The translations under genes and the position numbers were made by a program. This document shows positions 48,787 to 56,712 of a stretch of DNA of 59,736 bases, piece after piece. Origin of the DNA: DASSKK01 sp035690495 (GTDB lineage: Bacteria; Actinomycetota; Actinomycetes; Propionibacteriales; Nocardioidaceae); assembly GCA_035690495.1 (NCBI GenBank), contig DASSKK010000040.1, forward strand, positions 1 to 59,736, read 5' to 3'. The first letter of the stretch is position 1; each line of letters opens with the position of its first letter. The notes below the pieces were generated by a model that searched no databases, was not told where the DNA came from, and saw only the letters and a list, made by a program, of their open reading frames with translations.

Positions 48787-50301
48787 TCAGGCGCGGTGCG
48801 ACCCGGTGGGACGGTCCGGTGGCGTGGCAGACGGGTCCGCCGACTCGTCACCGCGGTGGATGCCTTCGCGGCCGACCGCCACCATCGTCGCCTCCTCGTC
48901 CTGCTTGAGGTCATCGGGTGCGACCATCCGCGCGAGGTGGTAGGCGACCAGCACCACTATCGTGCCCAAGGCGATGCCGCCGAGGGTGAAGTTCTTGCCG
49001 AACACCAGGGAGGTGTTTCCGATGGCGATGATGATGCCGGCGGCGACCGGAACCAGGTTGACGGGATTGGCGAAGTCGACCCGGTTCTCCTTCCAGATCT
49101 TCGCGCCGAGCAGCCCGATCATGCCGTAGAGGATCACCGTGATCCCGCCGAGCACGCCGCCCGGCGTCGCCTCGACGAGCTGGCCGAACTTGGGACACAG
49201 GCCGAACAGGATCGCGACCCCGGCGGCCACGAAGTACGCCGCGGTGGAGTAGACCCGCGTCGCCGCCATCACCCCGATGTTCTCGGCGTACGTCGTGGTC
49301 GGCGAGCCGCCGATGCTGGAGGCGATGACAGTGCCGACACCGTCGGCGGCGATCGCGCGACCCATCAGCGGGTCCAGGTTGCGGTTGGTCATCTCGGCGA
49401 CCGCCTTGACGTGGCCGGTGTTCTCGGCGACCAGCGCGATCACGGCCGGCAGCACCAGCAGGATGAACGCGACGTGGAACGACGGCAGGTGCCAGCCGAC
49501 CAGGTCGGCGTGGCCGAGCAGGGTCTGGTTTCCGTGCAGTCCGTCGACGGTGTGTCGCGGGAAGCCGAACCAGTGCGCGGAGGACACCCCGGACAGGTCG
49601 ACTCGCCAGTGCGTGGTGGCCTTGCCGGCGGTCGGGTTGAAGGAGTGGATCTGCCCGAAGATCTGGTCGAAGACCCAGGAGAGCACGTAGCCGAAGATCA
49701 GGCCGAGGAACACCGCGATCCGGCCCAGGAAACCGCGCAGCCCCACCGCGATGAGCACCACGAACGTCATCGTCAGCAGCGCCACCCACTGGTCCTGGGG
49801 CCAGTAGGTGTTCGCGACCACCGGTGCCAGGTTGAAGCCGATCAGCATCACGACCGCACCGGTGACCACCGGCGGCAGCAGCGCGTGCAGGAACCTGGTT
49901 CCCGAGAAGTGGATCGCCACTCCCACCAGCGCCAGCACGGCGCCGGCGACCAGGATCGCGCCGGTCACGTCGGCCGGACCGCCGTTCTGGGCATAGATCG
50001 CCGCGACCCCGCTCACGAACGACGCGCTCGTGCCGAGGTAGGAGGGCACCTTCCCGTTCACGATCAGCAGGAAGATGATCGTGCAGATGCCCGACATCAT
50101 GATCGCCAGGTTGGCGTTCAGCCCCATGACCACCGGGAAGACGAACGTCGCACCGAACATCGCGACGACGTGCTGGGCGCCCAGCCCGGCCGTGCGACCC
50201 CACGACAGCCGCTCGTCGGGAGCGACCGCCTTCCCCGGCGGTGGCGTCTTCCCCTCGAAGACCACCGTCCAGCCCCAGAAACGACCCGCCCCACCACTCA
50301 T
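48787..50301 (-). CDS. NCS2 family permease, uracil type
   Basis: 504 aa, 14 predicted helices. AENTGH and GGSPTTTYAENIGVMAATRVYST match UraA motifs (AEHVGH, GSTPNTTYGENIGVMAITRVYST), including both substrate-binding glutamates. Purine NCS2 permeases instead have QNxG...TGVxSR. So it likely imports uracil, thymine or a close pyrimidine with protons. First gene of the long leftward operon; ATG has GGAGG about 6 nt upstream. Confidence 0.9.
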   Translation of the reverse strand: MSGGAGRFWGWTVVFEGKTPPPGKAVAPDERLSWGRTAGLGAQHVVAMFGATFVFPVVMGLNANLAIMMSGICTIIFLLIVNGKVPSYLGTSASFVSGVAAIYAQNGGPADVTGAILVAGAVLALVGVAIHFSGTRFLHALLPPVVTGAVVMLIGFNLAPVVANTYWPQDQWVALLTMTFVVLIAVGLRGFLGRIAVFLGLIFGYVLSWVFDQIFGQIHSFNPTAGKATTHWRVDLSGVSSAHWFGFPRHTVDGLHGNQTLLGHADLVGWHLPSFHVAFILLVLPAVIALVAENTGHVKAVAEMTNRNLDPLMGRAIAADGVGTVIASSIGGSPTTTYAENIGVMAATRVYSTAAYFVAAGVAILFGLCPKFGQLVEATPGGVLGGITVILYGMIGLLGAKIWKENRVDFANPVNLVPVAAGIIIAIGNTSLVFGKNFTLGGIALGTIVVLVAYHLARMVAPDDLKQDEEATMVAVGREGIHRGDESADPSATPPDRPTGSHRA

Positions 50302-50598
50302 CGCACGCCTCCAGTCGCTGCGCCCCTCGGCACAGGTGGTTACTGTGCCACGTCACAGTGCCCGAGTCTTGCTGCAAACCCGGCGTGCCGTCGCGGGAAA
50401 CTCTTGCCGAAAGCCGACAGGAACGATGGCATCTATGGCCAAGGATCGACTCCACTGTGATGCGGGCGTGACCTCCCCAGCACGCCAGTGCGCAGGCACA
50501 CCCGTTAGTGTCGACCTCAGCGAGGCACGCGGTTGGAGCGTGCACGGACAGAAGTGGTTGGCTATCGAACGCACACGGTCAGGGACGGAGTTAGGTCG
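50302..50598. promoter_or_regulatory. Divergent control region between the permease operon and ABC importer
   Basis: 297 bp without a convincing gene. It contains the ribosome-binding site of the permease, an inverted repeat ACTGTG-N6-CACAGT at 50342-50359 about 40 bp before the permease ATG, and GGAG 9 nt before the ATG 50599 of the importer. The inverted repeat is a candidate operator for PucR or another regulator. No clear -10/-35 pair was found. Confidence 0.45.
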
Positions 50599-51276
50599 AT
50601 GACACTGGGCATTCCGTACGTGCTCGGACTCCCGTACGGCCAATGGCTCTCCGAGCACCGCGCAGAGGTGATCGGACACGTCCAGGAGCACATCCTGCTC
50701 GCCGTGTACACGATCATCATCGCCAGCGTCCTCGGGTTGCTGATCTCGCTGGCCGTCTACCGCCGGGTGAGCATCAGCACGGTCACGATCAGTCTCGCGG
50801 CCACCGGGTTCACCCTGCCGTCGGTCGCCTTGTTCGGAATCCTGTTCTCGCTGGTCGGTGGCAGCCTGCTGGCGATCTTCCCGCCGCTGGTCCTCTACGC
50901 CTTGCTGCCTATCGTGCGCAACAGCATCGTGGGCTTGCAGAACGTCGACCCGAACATCCTCGACGCGGCCAGGGGGATGGGGATGGGCCGGTTCCGGATG
51001 CTGTGGCAGATCGAGCTGCCGATGGCCTGGCCGGTGATCGTGGCCGGCTTGCGCGTGTCGACGCAGCTGACCGTCGGGATCGTCACCATCGCCGCGTTCG
51101 TCAAGGGAATCGGCATGGGGGTCTATGCCTTCGACGCCCTGGACAACCTCGGGTCCACCAACACGGGCAACGAAGCGATCACCTGTGTGATCTTCGTGAT
51201 CGCGATCGCCCTGGTCTTCGACGCCATCTGGGTCGTCATCCGCCGTCTCACCACGCCGAGGGGAAGCCATGCCTGA
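50599..51276 (+). CDS. ABC importer permease, glycine betaine/choline type (first)
   Basis: 225 aa. BPD_transp_1 fold: IASVLGLLISLAVYRRVS, EAA loop (VDPNILDAARGMGMGRFRMLWQIELPMAWPVIVAGLRVS) and five or six helices. Homologous to the OpuCB/OpuCD and YehW/YehY group of quaternary-amine importers. ATG 50599 is used; upstream GTG-type codons extend to 50533 without a good site. Forms an operon with the next three genes. Confidence 0.9.
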   Translation: MTLGIPYVLGLPYGQWLSEHRAEVIGHVQEHILLAVYTIIIASVLGLLISLAVYRRVSISTVTISLAATGFTLPSVALFGILFSLVGGSLLAIFPPLVLYALLPIVRNSIVGLQNVDPNILDAARGMGMGRFRMLWQIELPMAWPVIVAGLRVSTQLTVGIVTIAAFVKGIGMGVYAFDALDNLGSTNTGNEAITCVIFVIAIALVFDAIWVVIRRLTTPRGSHA

Positions 51277-52291
51277 GCAGCAGAACGCCTCCGCAGCCGA
51301 CCACGAGTCGCGCGGAGTGCCCATCGTCCTGGAGAACCTCACCAAGCGCTATCCCGGCACCAACAGGACCGCCGTCGACTCGGTGAACATGGAGATGCCC
51401 GCCGGCGAGATCGTCGTGCTCGTCGGCCCGTCCGGCTGCGGCAAGACCACCACGATGCGGATGATCAACCGGCTGATCGAGCCCACCTCGGGAAAGATCA
51501 TCATCGGCGGCGAGGACGCCGCCACGCTCAACGACGTCAACCTGCGGCGCAAGATCGGCTACGTGATCCAGCAGATCGGGTTGATCCCGCATCTGTCCAT
51601 CGCCAACAACGTCGCGCTGGTCCCGAAGATGCTCAAGTGGGACAGGAAGCGGATCGACGCCCGCGTCGACGAGATGCTCACGGTGGTCGGCCTCGACCCT
51701 GCGGAGTACCGCAAGCGCTACCCCCGGCAGCTGTCCGGCGGGCAGCAGCAGCGCGTCGGGGTGGCTCGTGCGCTTGCCGCCGACCCGCCGATCATGCTGA
51801 TGGACGAGCCCTTCGGAGCGGTGGACCCGATCACCCGCGGGCACCTGCAGGACGAGTTCTTGAACCTCCAGCAGACTCTGCACAAGACCATCGTGTTCGT
51901 CACCCACGACTTCGACGAGGCCCTCAAGCTCGGCAACCGGATCGCGGTCCTCCGCGAGGGCTCGCACATTGCGCAGTACGACACCCCGGAGGCGATCCTG
52001 GCCAACCCCGCCGACGAGTTCGTCTCGGGCTTCATCGGCGAGGGAGCAGCGCTCAAGCGACTCCACTTCGAGCGGGTCGACTCCCTGTCGCTCGACGACG
52101 GACAGGCACAGTCCGACGAGACCGTCGACGTCTCTTCGACGCTGCACGCCGCCCTCGACCTGATGGTCGGCAAGGGACTCCGCTCGGTACGGGTGGCCCA
52201 GGACGGGAAGCGCGTGGGCAGCATCAGCGTCGACACCATCCTGAGCAGGGTCGGCGCGCCCGAGGATGACAGCCAGGTCGGTGCCGGATGA
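51269..52291 (+). CDS. ABC importer ATPase, glycine betaine/choline type
   Basis: 340 aa. Walker A GPSGCGKTT, signature LSGGQQQRVGVARAL, Walker B LMDEPFGAVDP and H-loop VTHDFDEAL, typical of OpuCA/ProV. The C-terminal part has one CBS-like half (DSLSLDDGQAQSDETVD...GLRSVRVAQDGKRVGSISVD), shorter than a full CBS pair. Overlaps the first permease by 8 bp. Confidence 0.93.
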   Translation: MPEQQNASAADHESRGVPIVLENLTKRYPGTNRTAVDSVNMEMPAGEIVVLVGPSGCGKTTTMRMINRLIEPTSGKIIIGGEDAATLNDVNLRRKIGYVIQQIGLIPHLSIANNVALVPKMLKWDRKRIDARVDEMLTVVGLDPAEYRKRYPRQLSGGQQQRVGVARALAADPPIMLMDEPFGAVDPITRGHLQDEFLNLQQTLHKTIVFVTHDFDEALKLGNRIAVLREGSHIAQYDTPEAILANPADEFVSGFIGEGAALKRLHFERVDSLSLDDGQAQSDETVDVSSTLHAALDLMVGKGLRSVRVAQDGKRVGSISVDTILSRVGAPEDDSQVGAG

Positions 52292-53106
52292 GCCTGGACA
52301 CCCAGACCGGTGCCCAGCCAGGTGAGCGTGACGAAGACGCCGGCCTGACCGAGGCCGCCGCGCCGGCCATCGAGCAGCGACGCGTCGTCGGCTGGCGGGA
52401 TGTGATCATCCCGGCGATCTGCCTGGTGGTCGCCCTGCTGCTCTACTTCTCCGTGCACAACAGGTCACTCGACACCATCGAGTCCAACATCCTCGACGGC
52501 AAGACGCTGACCGGGAACACCGTGCAGCAGATCTACCTGAGCCTGATCATCGCCGCGCTGGTGATCTGCATCGCCGTGCCGTTGGGCATCCTCGTCACGC
52601 GTCGGCGTACTCGATGGCTCTCGCCGATCGTGCTCGGGTTCGGAAACCTGGGCCAGTCGGCGCCCAGCCTCGGTCTGCTGGCGATCTTCGGCACGTTCCT
52701 GTTCATCGGGTTCTGGGCAGTGATCATCATCTTGACCGCCTACACGACCTTGTCCGTGCTCCGCAACACGATCGTCGGTCTCGAGGGTGTCGACCGCAAC
52801 GTGCTGGACGCCGCCAAAGGGATGGGCATGTCACCGGCGAAGATCCTGCTCACCGTTGAGCTGCCGCTGGCGATCCCGGTGATCGGCGCCGGTGCGCGCA
52901 CCGCGATCGTGCTCGCGGTCGGCACCGTGCCCCTTGCCGCCGACCTCGGTGCCGGTGGTCTCGGCGCCTCGCTGTTCGGGGCGATCCACAACAACCGTCC
53001 GTTCCCGCTGCTGATCGTGGCAGCGATGATCGCGATTCTTGCCCTGCTGATGGACTGGGCGGCGGGCATCGTGCAGCGAGGTCTTACCCCCCGAGGCATC
53101 CGCTGA
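52288..53106 (+). CDS. ABC importer permease, glycine betaine/choline type (second)
   Basis: 272 aa. Hydrophilic N-terminal 35 residues, then six helices. EAA loop VDRNVLDAAKGMGMSPAKILLTVELPLAIPVIGAGAR. ATG overlaps the ATPase stop (ATGA). The two-permease, one-ATPase, one-binding-protein plan is that of OpuC and OsmX systems. Confidence 0.92.
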   Translation: MSLDTQTGAQPGERDEDAGLTEAAAPAIEQRRVVGWRDVIIPAICLVVALLLYFSVHNRSLDTIESNILDGKTLTGNTVQQIYLSLIIAALVICIAVPLGILVTRRRTRWLSPIVLGFGNLGQSAPSLGLLAIFGTFLFIGFWAVIIILTAYTTLSVLRNTIVGLEGVDRNVLDAAKGMGMSPAKILLTVELPLAIPVIGAGARTAIVLAVGTVPLAADLGAGGLGASLFGAIHNNRPFPLLIVAAMIAILALLMDWAAGIVQRGLTPRGIR

Positions 53107-53165
53107 ACCGGAGACACACCCCAGTCCAGACGATCCAGCCGATCGAGACGACAAGGAAGACAACC

Positions 53166-54143
53166 ATGAGAATCAGCAAGAAGATCAGCACCGCGGTCGC
53201 CGGGGTGGCCTTGCTCTCCGCGTCGCTGAGCGCCTGCGGCGGTCTGTCCGGGGGCGCGGCCGCCGGCAGCGGACCCTGCAAAGGAGTGGAGGCGGGGTCT
53301 GTCGATCCGAAGGCGCTCGACGGGGTCACGGTCAAGGTCGGCTCGAAGGAGTTCGACGAGCAGCTCGTGCTCGGTCAGCTGTCGATCAAGATGATGTGCG
53401 CGGCGGGTGCGAAGGCCGTCGACAAGACGAACATCAAGGGCACCACGCAGGTGCGCAAGGCGCTGCTGCGCGGCGACATCGACACCTACTGGGGCTACAC
53501 CGGCACCGGCTGGGTGGACTTCTTGAAGAAGAAGCCCATCCACGACCCGGTCAAGCAGTACGAGGCCATCAAGACCCAGGACCTGAAGAAGAACGATGTG
53601 GTGTGGGGTCCGCGCGCGCCGTTCAACAACACCTACGCGTTCGCGGTCACGAACGAGTTCGCCAAGAAGAACAACCTGAAGACCGACTCGGACATGGCCA
53701 GCTACATCAACTCCAACCCGAGCTCGACGGTGTGCGTCGAGAGTGAGTACGCCAACCGGCCCGACGGGTACCCCGGCTTCAAGAAGACCTACGGCATCCA
53801 CGGCGGCCAACAGAAGGTGCTCGGCATCGGCGTGGTCTACACCCAGACCGACAAGGGCAACTGCGACTTCGGCGAGGTGTTCACCACCGACGGCCGGATC
53901 AAGGCGCTCGGCCTCACCGTGCTGAAGGACAACAAACTCTACCACCCGCTCTACAACGGCTGCCCGGTGGTCATGAAGAAGACGAACGAGGAGCACCCGG
54001 AGATCCTCAAGGTGCTCGCGCCACTGGCCAAGGAGCTCACCACCCCCGTGATGCAGGAGCTGAACACCAAGGTCAGCGCCCAGGGCGAGGACCCGGAGAA
54101 GGTGGCCACCGACTTCTTGAAGAAGAAGGGCTTCATCAAGTAG
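53166..54143 (+). CDS. ABC importer substrate-binding lipoprotein (OpuAC type)
   Basis: 325 aa. Signal peptide with lipobox LSAC, lipidated Cys24. The OpuAC domain (VTVKVGSKEFDEQLVLGQLS, RGDIDTYWGYTGTGWVDF, GVVYTQTDKGNCDFGEVF) belongs to the family that binds betaine, choline, carnitine or ectoine in an aromatic cage. Its presence beside a pyrimidine-type cluster is unexpected; the ligand could be a quaternary amine or a methylated cyclic ureide such as creatinine. Ends 3 bp before the convergent pucR. Confidence 0.92.
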   Translation: MRISKKISTAVAGVALLSASLSACGGLSGGAAAGSGPCKGVEAGSVDPKALDGVTVKVGSKEFDEQLVLGQLSIKMMCAAGAKAVDKTNIKGTTQVRKALLRGDIDTYWGYTGTGWVDFLKKKPIHDPVKQYEAIKTQDLKKNDVVWGPRAPFNNTYAFAVTNEFAKKNNLKTDSDMASYINSNPSSTVCVESEYANRPDGYPGFKKTYGIHGGQQKVLGIGVVYTQTDKGNCDFGEVFTTDGRIKALGLTVLKDNKLYHPLYNGCPVVMKKTNEEHPEILKVLAPLAKELTTPVMQELNTKVSAQGEDPEKVATDFLKKKGFIK

Positions 54144-54146
54144 CGG

Positions 54147-55883
54147 CTAGATATTGCGCATCGCGACGATGCGCAGCGCCAATGCGAGGTCGAGGCGGAG
54201 GTTCGGGTCCGTGGTGAACGGCCCGACCATCCGCTCGATCTTGCCGATCCGGTAGCGCAGCGTGTTGTAGTGGAAGTGCAGGATCCGCGCGGCCTCCGCG
54301 ACGTTCAGGTTGGTGTTCAGCAGAACCTGGAGGGTCTCGCGTAGGCCGGCGACCTCACCCGCGCCGTGCGCGGGGTCGCCCGCCAGCTCCCGGAGCGTCT
54401 CGGCGACGAACCGATCGAGCTCGGCGTCGTCCTCGATCAGGCTGAGCAGCCGGAAGACCCCGAGATCGTCGAAGTGCGCGACGGACTCGGGACCGTGCAA
54501 CCGTCGGCCGGCGCGCAGTGTCTTGCGTGCCTGCTCGTAGGCGTCGGGAAGAGCCGTGACGCTGTGCACGACCCGGCTCACCCCGGCCGCGAAGCGGCGC
54601 CGCCCGCCGCCGCCGTCGCCTCGGATGGCTGCGACGACGCCGGCAACCACGTCGCGCTCTGAACCGCCGTTCTCCTCGGTCTTCGGCACCGGGAGCAGCG
54701 CCACCACCTCTGAGGCGAAGCCGACCACAGGGATGCTGGGGTCGTCCCCGGCGATCACCGTCGCCCAGGCGGCGGAGAACCGCTCCACCTCCAGGGGGCG
54801 CTGGAATCCTCGAGTCAGGGGCGGACCGTTCTCGGTCTCCAGCGCGGCGGTGACGACCACCAACGGGCGGTCCAGGTCCCAGCCCAGTGACTGCGCGTGC
54901 GCCAGCACCTCCGCCGGCTCCCCGGCGCGGCCGGACAGTACCTCGCGCAGGAAGTCTCCGCGATACTTGCTCTCCACCGCGGAGACCGCCAGCTGCTTGG
55001 CGAGGCAGATCGCCGCGACGTCACCCGCGCGCTCCAGCACCGTCAAGTCCTCGCCGGTGAGCCGTTGCTCGTCGTGGAAGAGCACCAGCCGGCCATGGTC
55101 GACCGCGCCGCCGGTGACCATGACCACCGCGTGCGAGCCAGGGAGATCGTCGACGGCGTGCAGCCCGGGCCCGGTCGCCTCGGTGCGGAACCGCCCGCTG
55201 GGGTGGAACAGCGACGAGACGCGCAGCCGTTCCCACCACGTGGACGAACCGGCACGGCTGAGCACCCGCCCGTCAGAGGTGGTGACCATGGCCAGACCTG
55301 CGAACAGCTCACTGACGATGGCCACGACCTCGTCGAGCCCACCTCCGGCGAGCACGGCGTTGACCAGCTGCCGGTGCAGGTCCTCGCGGCGCTCGAGCAG
55401 AGTCGCCCGCTCGCTGGCCACGCCGGCGAACACCTGGGTGAGGATGTCGTCGAACCCCACCTGGTCGGGCACCACGACCAGCGGCAGGCCGCACCGGTCC
55501 GCCTGGTAGAGCATCGAGGCGGGCAGCTCGTCCAGGTAGCGGTGCAGCTTGATGGCCAGCGCCGAGACGCCGCGCTGGTCGAGCGCCCCGACCAGGGCGC
55601 CGAGATCGGCCCCCGACTCCCGAAGCGGGTATCCGGTGGTGAGCAGCACGCTCTCCGGACGCACCCAGGAGATGATGTCGGGCACCTCCATCACGTTCGC
55701 CCGCCGAACCGGGCGCTCCAGGCCCGCCAGGCCGGCGACGACGCTGGCTCCGGCCAGCGCCGGCAGGGTGAGCATCCGGGCCACGGTCATCGCCGGCAGC
55801 GGCCCGCCCTGGTCGCTGCGAGCCATCCGGTCGTCTGGCAGAGTGCCATCACCGGACGCGGGATCGTTGGCAACCTTTCCCAT
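54147..55883 (-). CDS. pucR: PucR-family transcriptional regulator
   Basis: 578 aa. N-terminal PucR sensory domain (MTVARMLTLPALAGASVVAGLAG...VPDIISWVRPESVLLTTGYPL), a central GGDEF-like/CdaR region, and a C-terminal HTH_30 domain (LRETLQVLLNTNLNVAEAARILHFHYNTLRYRIGKIERMVG). PucR proteins control purine and ureide degradation. ATG 55883 is 7 nt after a TAGCGT -10 box; ATG 55790 (MTVARML) is the alternative and matches the usual N-terminus of the domain. Confidence 0.92.
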   Translation of the reverse strand: MGKVANDPASGDGTLPDDRMARSDQGGPLPAMTVARMLTLPALAGASVVAGLAGLERPVRRANVMEVPDIISWVRPESVLLTTGYPLRESGADLGALVGALDQRGVSALAIKLHRYLDELPASMLYQADRCGLPLVVVPDQVGFDDILTQVFAGVASERATLLERREDLHRQLVNAVLAGGGLDEVVAIVSELFAGLAMVTTSDGRVLSRAGSSTWWERLRVSSLFHPSGRFRTEATGPGLHAVDDLPGSHAVVMVTGGAVDHGRLVLFHDEQRLTGEDLTVLERAGDVAAICLAKQLAVSAVESKYRGDFLREVLSGRAGEPAEVLAHAQSLGWDLDRPLVVVTAALETENGPPLTRGFQRPLEVERFSAAWATVIAGDDPSIPVVGFASEVVALLPVPKTEENGGSERDVVAGVVAAIRGDGGGGRRRFAAGVSRVVHSVTALPDAYEQARKTLRAGRRLHGPESVAHFDDLGVFRLLSLIEDDAELDRFVAETLRELAGDPAHGAGEVAGLRETLQVLLNTNLNVAEAARILHFHYNTLRYRIGKIERMVGPFTTDPNLRLDLALALRIVAMRNI

Positions 55884-55890
55884 GACCGGG

Positions 55891-55911
55891 ACGCTACCCG
55901 ACCCCTAGGCT
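55891..55911. promoter_or_regulatory. Back-to-back -10 boxes of pucR and the DUF2877 gene
   Basis: In the 34-bp gap, TAGCGT on the minus strand (55891-55896) lies 7 nt from pucR ATG, and TAGGCT on the plus strand (55906-55911) lies 6 nt from GTG 55918. Both genes would be leaderless. The two promoters overlap, so PucR could control both at once. Confidence 0.5.
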
Positions 55912-55917
55912 CGAAGC

Positions 55918-56712
55918 GTGCCCGTCGCCCGAGATATCCCCCGCGAGGTGTCCGGTGCGGCCTCGGCACTGCTGGTGCCGCTGCTCACGGCGGGGTCGCG
56001 CCGACTGACCTTGGTCGCGGCCACGCGGGTCAGCCGGCACTACCGGACCGAGGATCCGCGATGCCCGACCGTGTCGGTGCTGACCCCGACGGCGATCAGG
56101 CTGCCCGACTCGGTCGTCCTCGAGGCGTCGGCGACGCTGCCGGACGGCGACCTCGCGACCGGCAGTCTCGTTGGCAACGGGGATACCCTCCCTTGGCTTC
56201 GGGTGACACGATGGTGGCGTCCCGCGCGACCGTCCAGGTTGGCACCACCACCTGACCTGGGCGCCGTGGCGCGGACGGAGTGGAGGGTTCGGGTATCGGG
56301 GGTCCCGGCCCTCCACGATCTCGGGGAGTCGAGAGGGATCGACCCGGACGCGCTTGTGGGTGCCGGCCCGGGCCTGACCCCGGCCGGCGACGACGTACTC
56401 GCCGGCGCACTGGTGACCGCGCGTGCCACCGACGACCCCCGACTGCCGCTGTGGCGGGACCGGACCCGTCGCGCCATGGACCTGCACCGCACCACGGTCG
56501 TCTCCTACGGGCTGCTCACCCATGCGCTGCACGGGTACGCCGTTCCTCCGCTCGCCGACTTCCTCACCGCGCTCTGTACGCCCGACGAGCCGCCCGATCG
56601 CGTCGAGGTGGCACTGGACCGGCTGATGGCGGTCGGGCACAGCTCAGGGTCTGCGCTGGCCACCGGGATCCTGCACACCCTCGCCACCCGCGAAGTCGTC
56701 GCGGCGGCATGA
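55918..56712 (+). CDS. allH: DUF2877 protein (AllH-like carbamoyltransferase subunit)
   Basis: 264 aa. The diagnostic segment is LVGAGPGLTPAGDDVLAGAL near residue 141-160, with a C-terminal helical half (VGHSSGSALATGILHTL). In E. coli the homologue (YlbF/AllH) is one of three subunits of oxamate carbamoyltransferase. GTG 55918 starts 6 nt after TAGGCT. ATGA overlap with fdrA. Confidence 0.85.
   Translation: MPVARDIPREVSGAASALLVPLLTAGSRRLTLVAATRVSRHYRTEDPRCPTVSVLTPTAIRLPDSVVLEASATLPDGDLATGSLVGNGDTLPWLRVTRWWRPARPSRLAPPPDLGAVARTEWRVRVSGVPALHDLGESRGIDPDALVGAGPGLTPAGDDVLAGALVTARATDDPRLPLWRDRTRRAMDLHRTTVVSYGLLTHALHGYAVPPLADFLTALCTPDEPPDRVEVALDRLMAVGHSSGSALATGILHTLATREVVAAA

Noticed and set aside
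44147..50301. Xanthine/purine degradation cluster
   Set aside because: Mo-hydroxylase and PucR fit, but the permease is uracil type, no allantoinase, urate oxidase or ureidoglycolate genes are present, and the ring hydrolase is of the barbiturase family.
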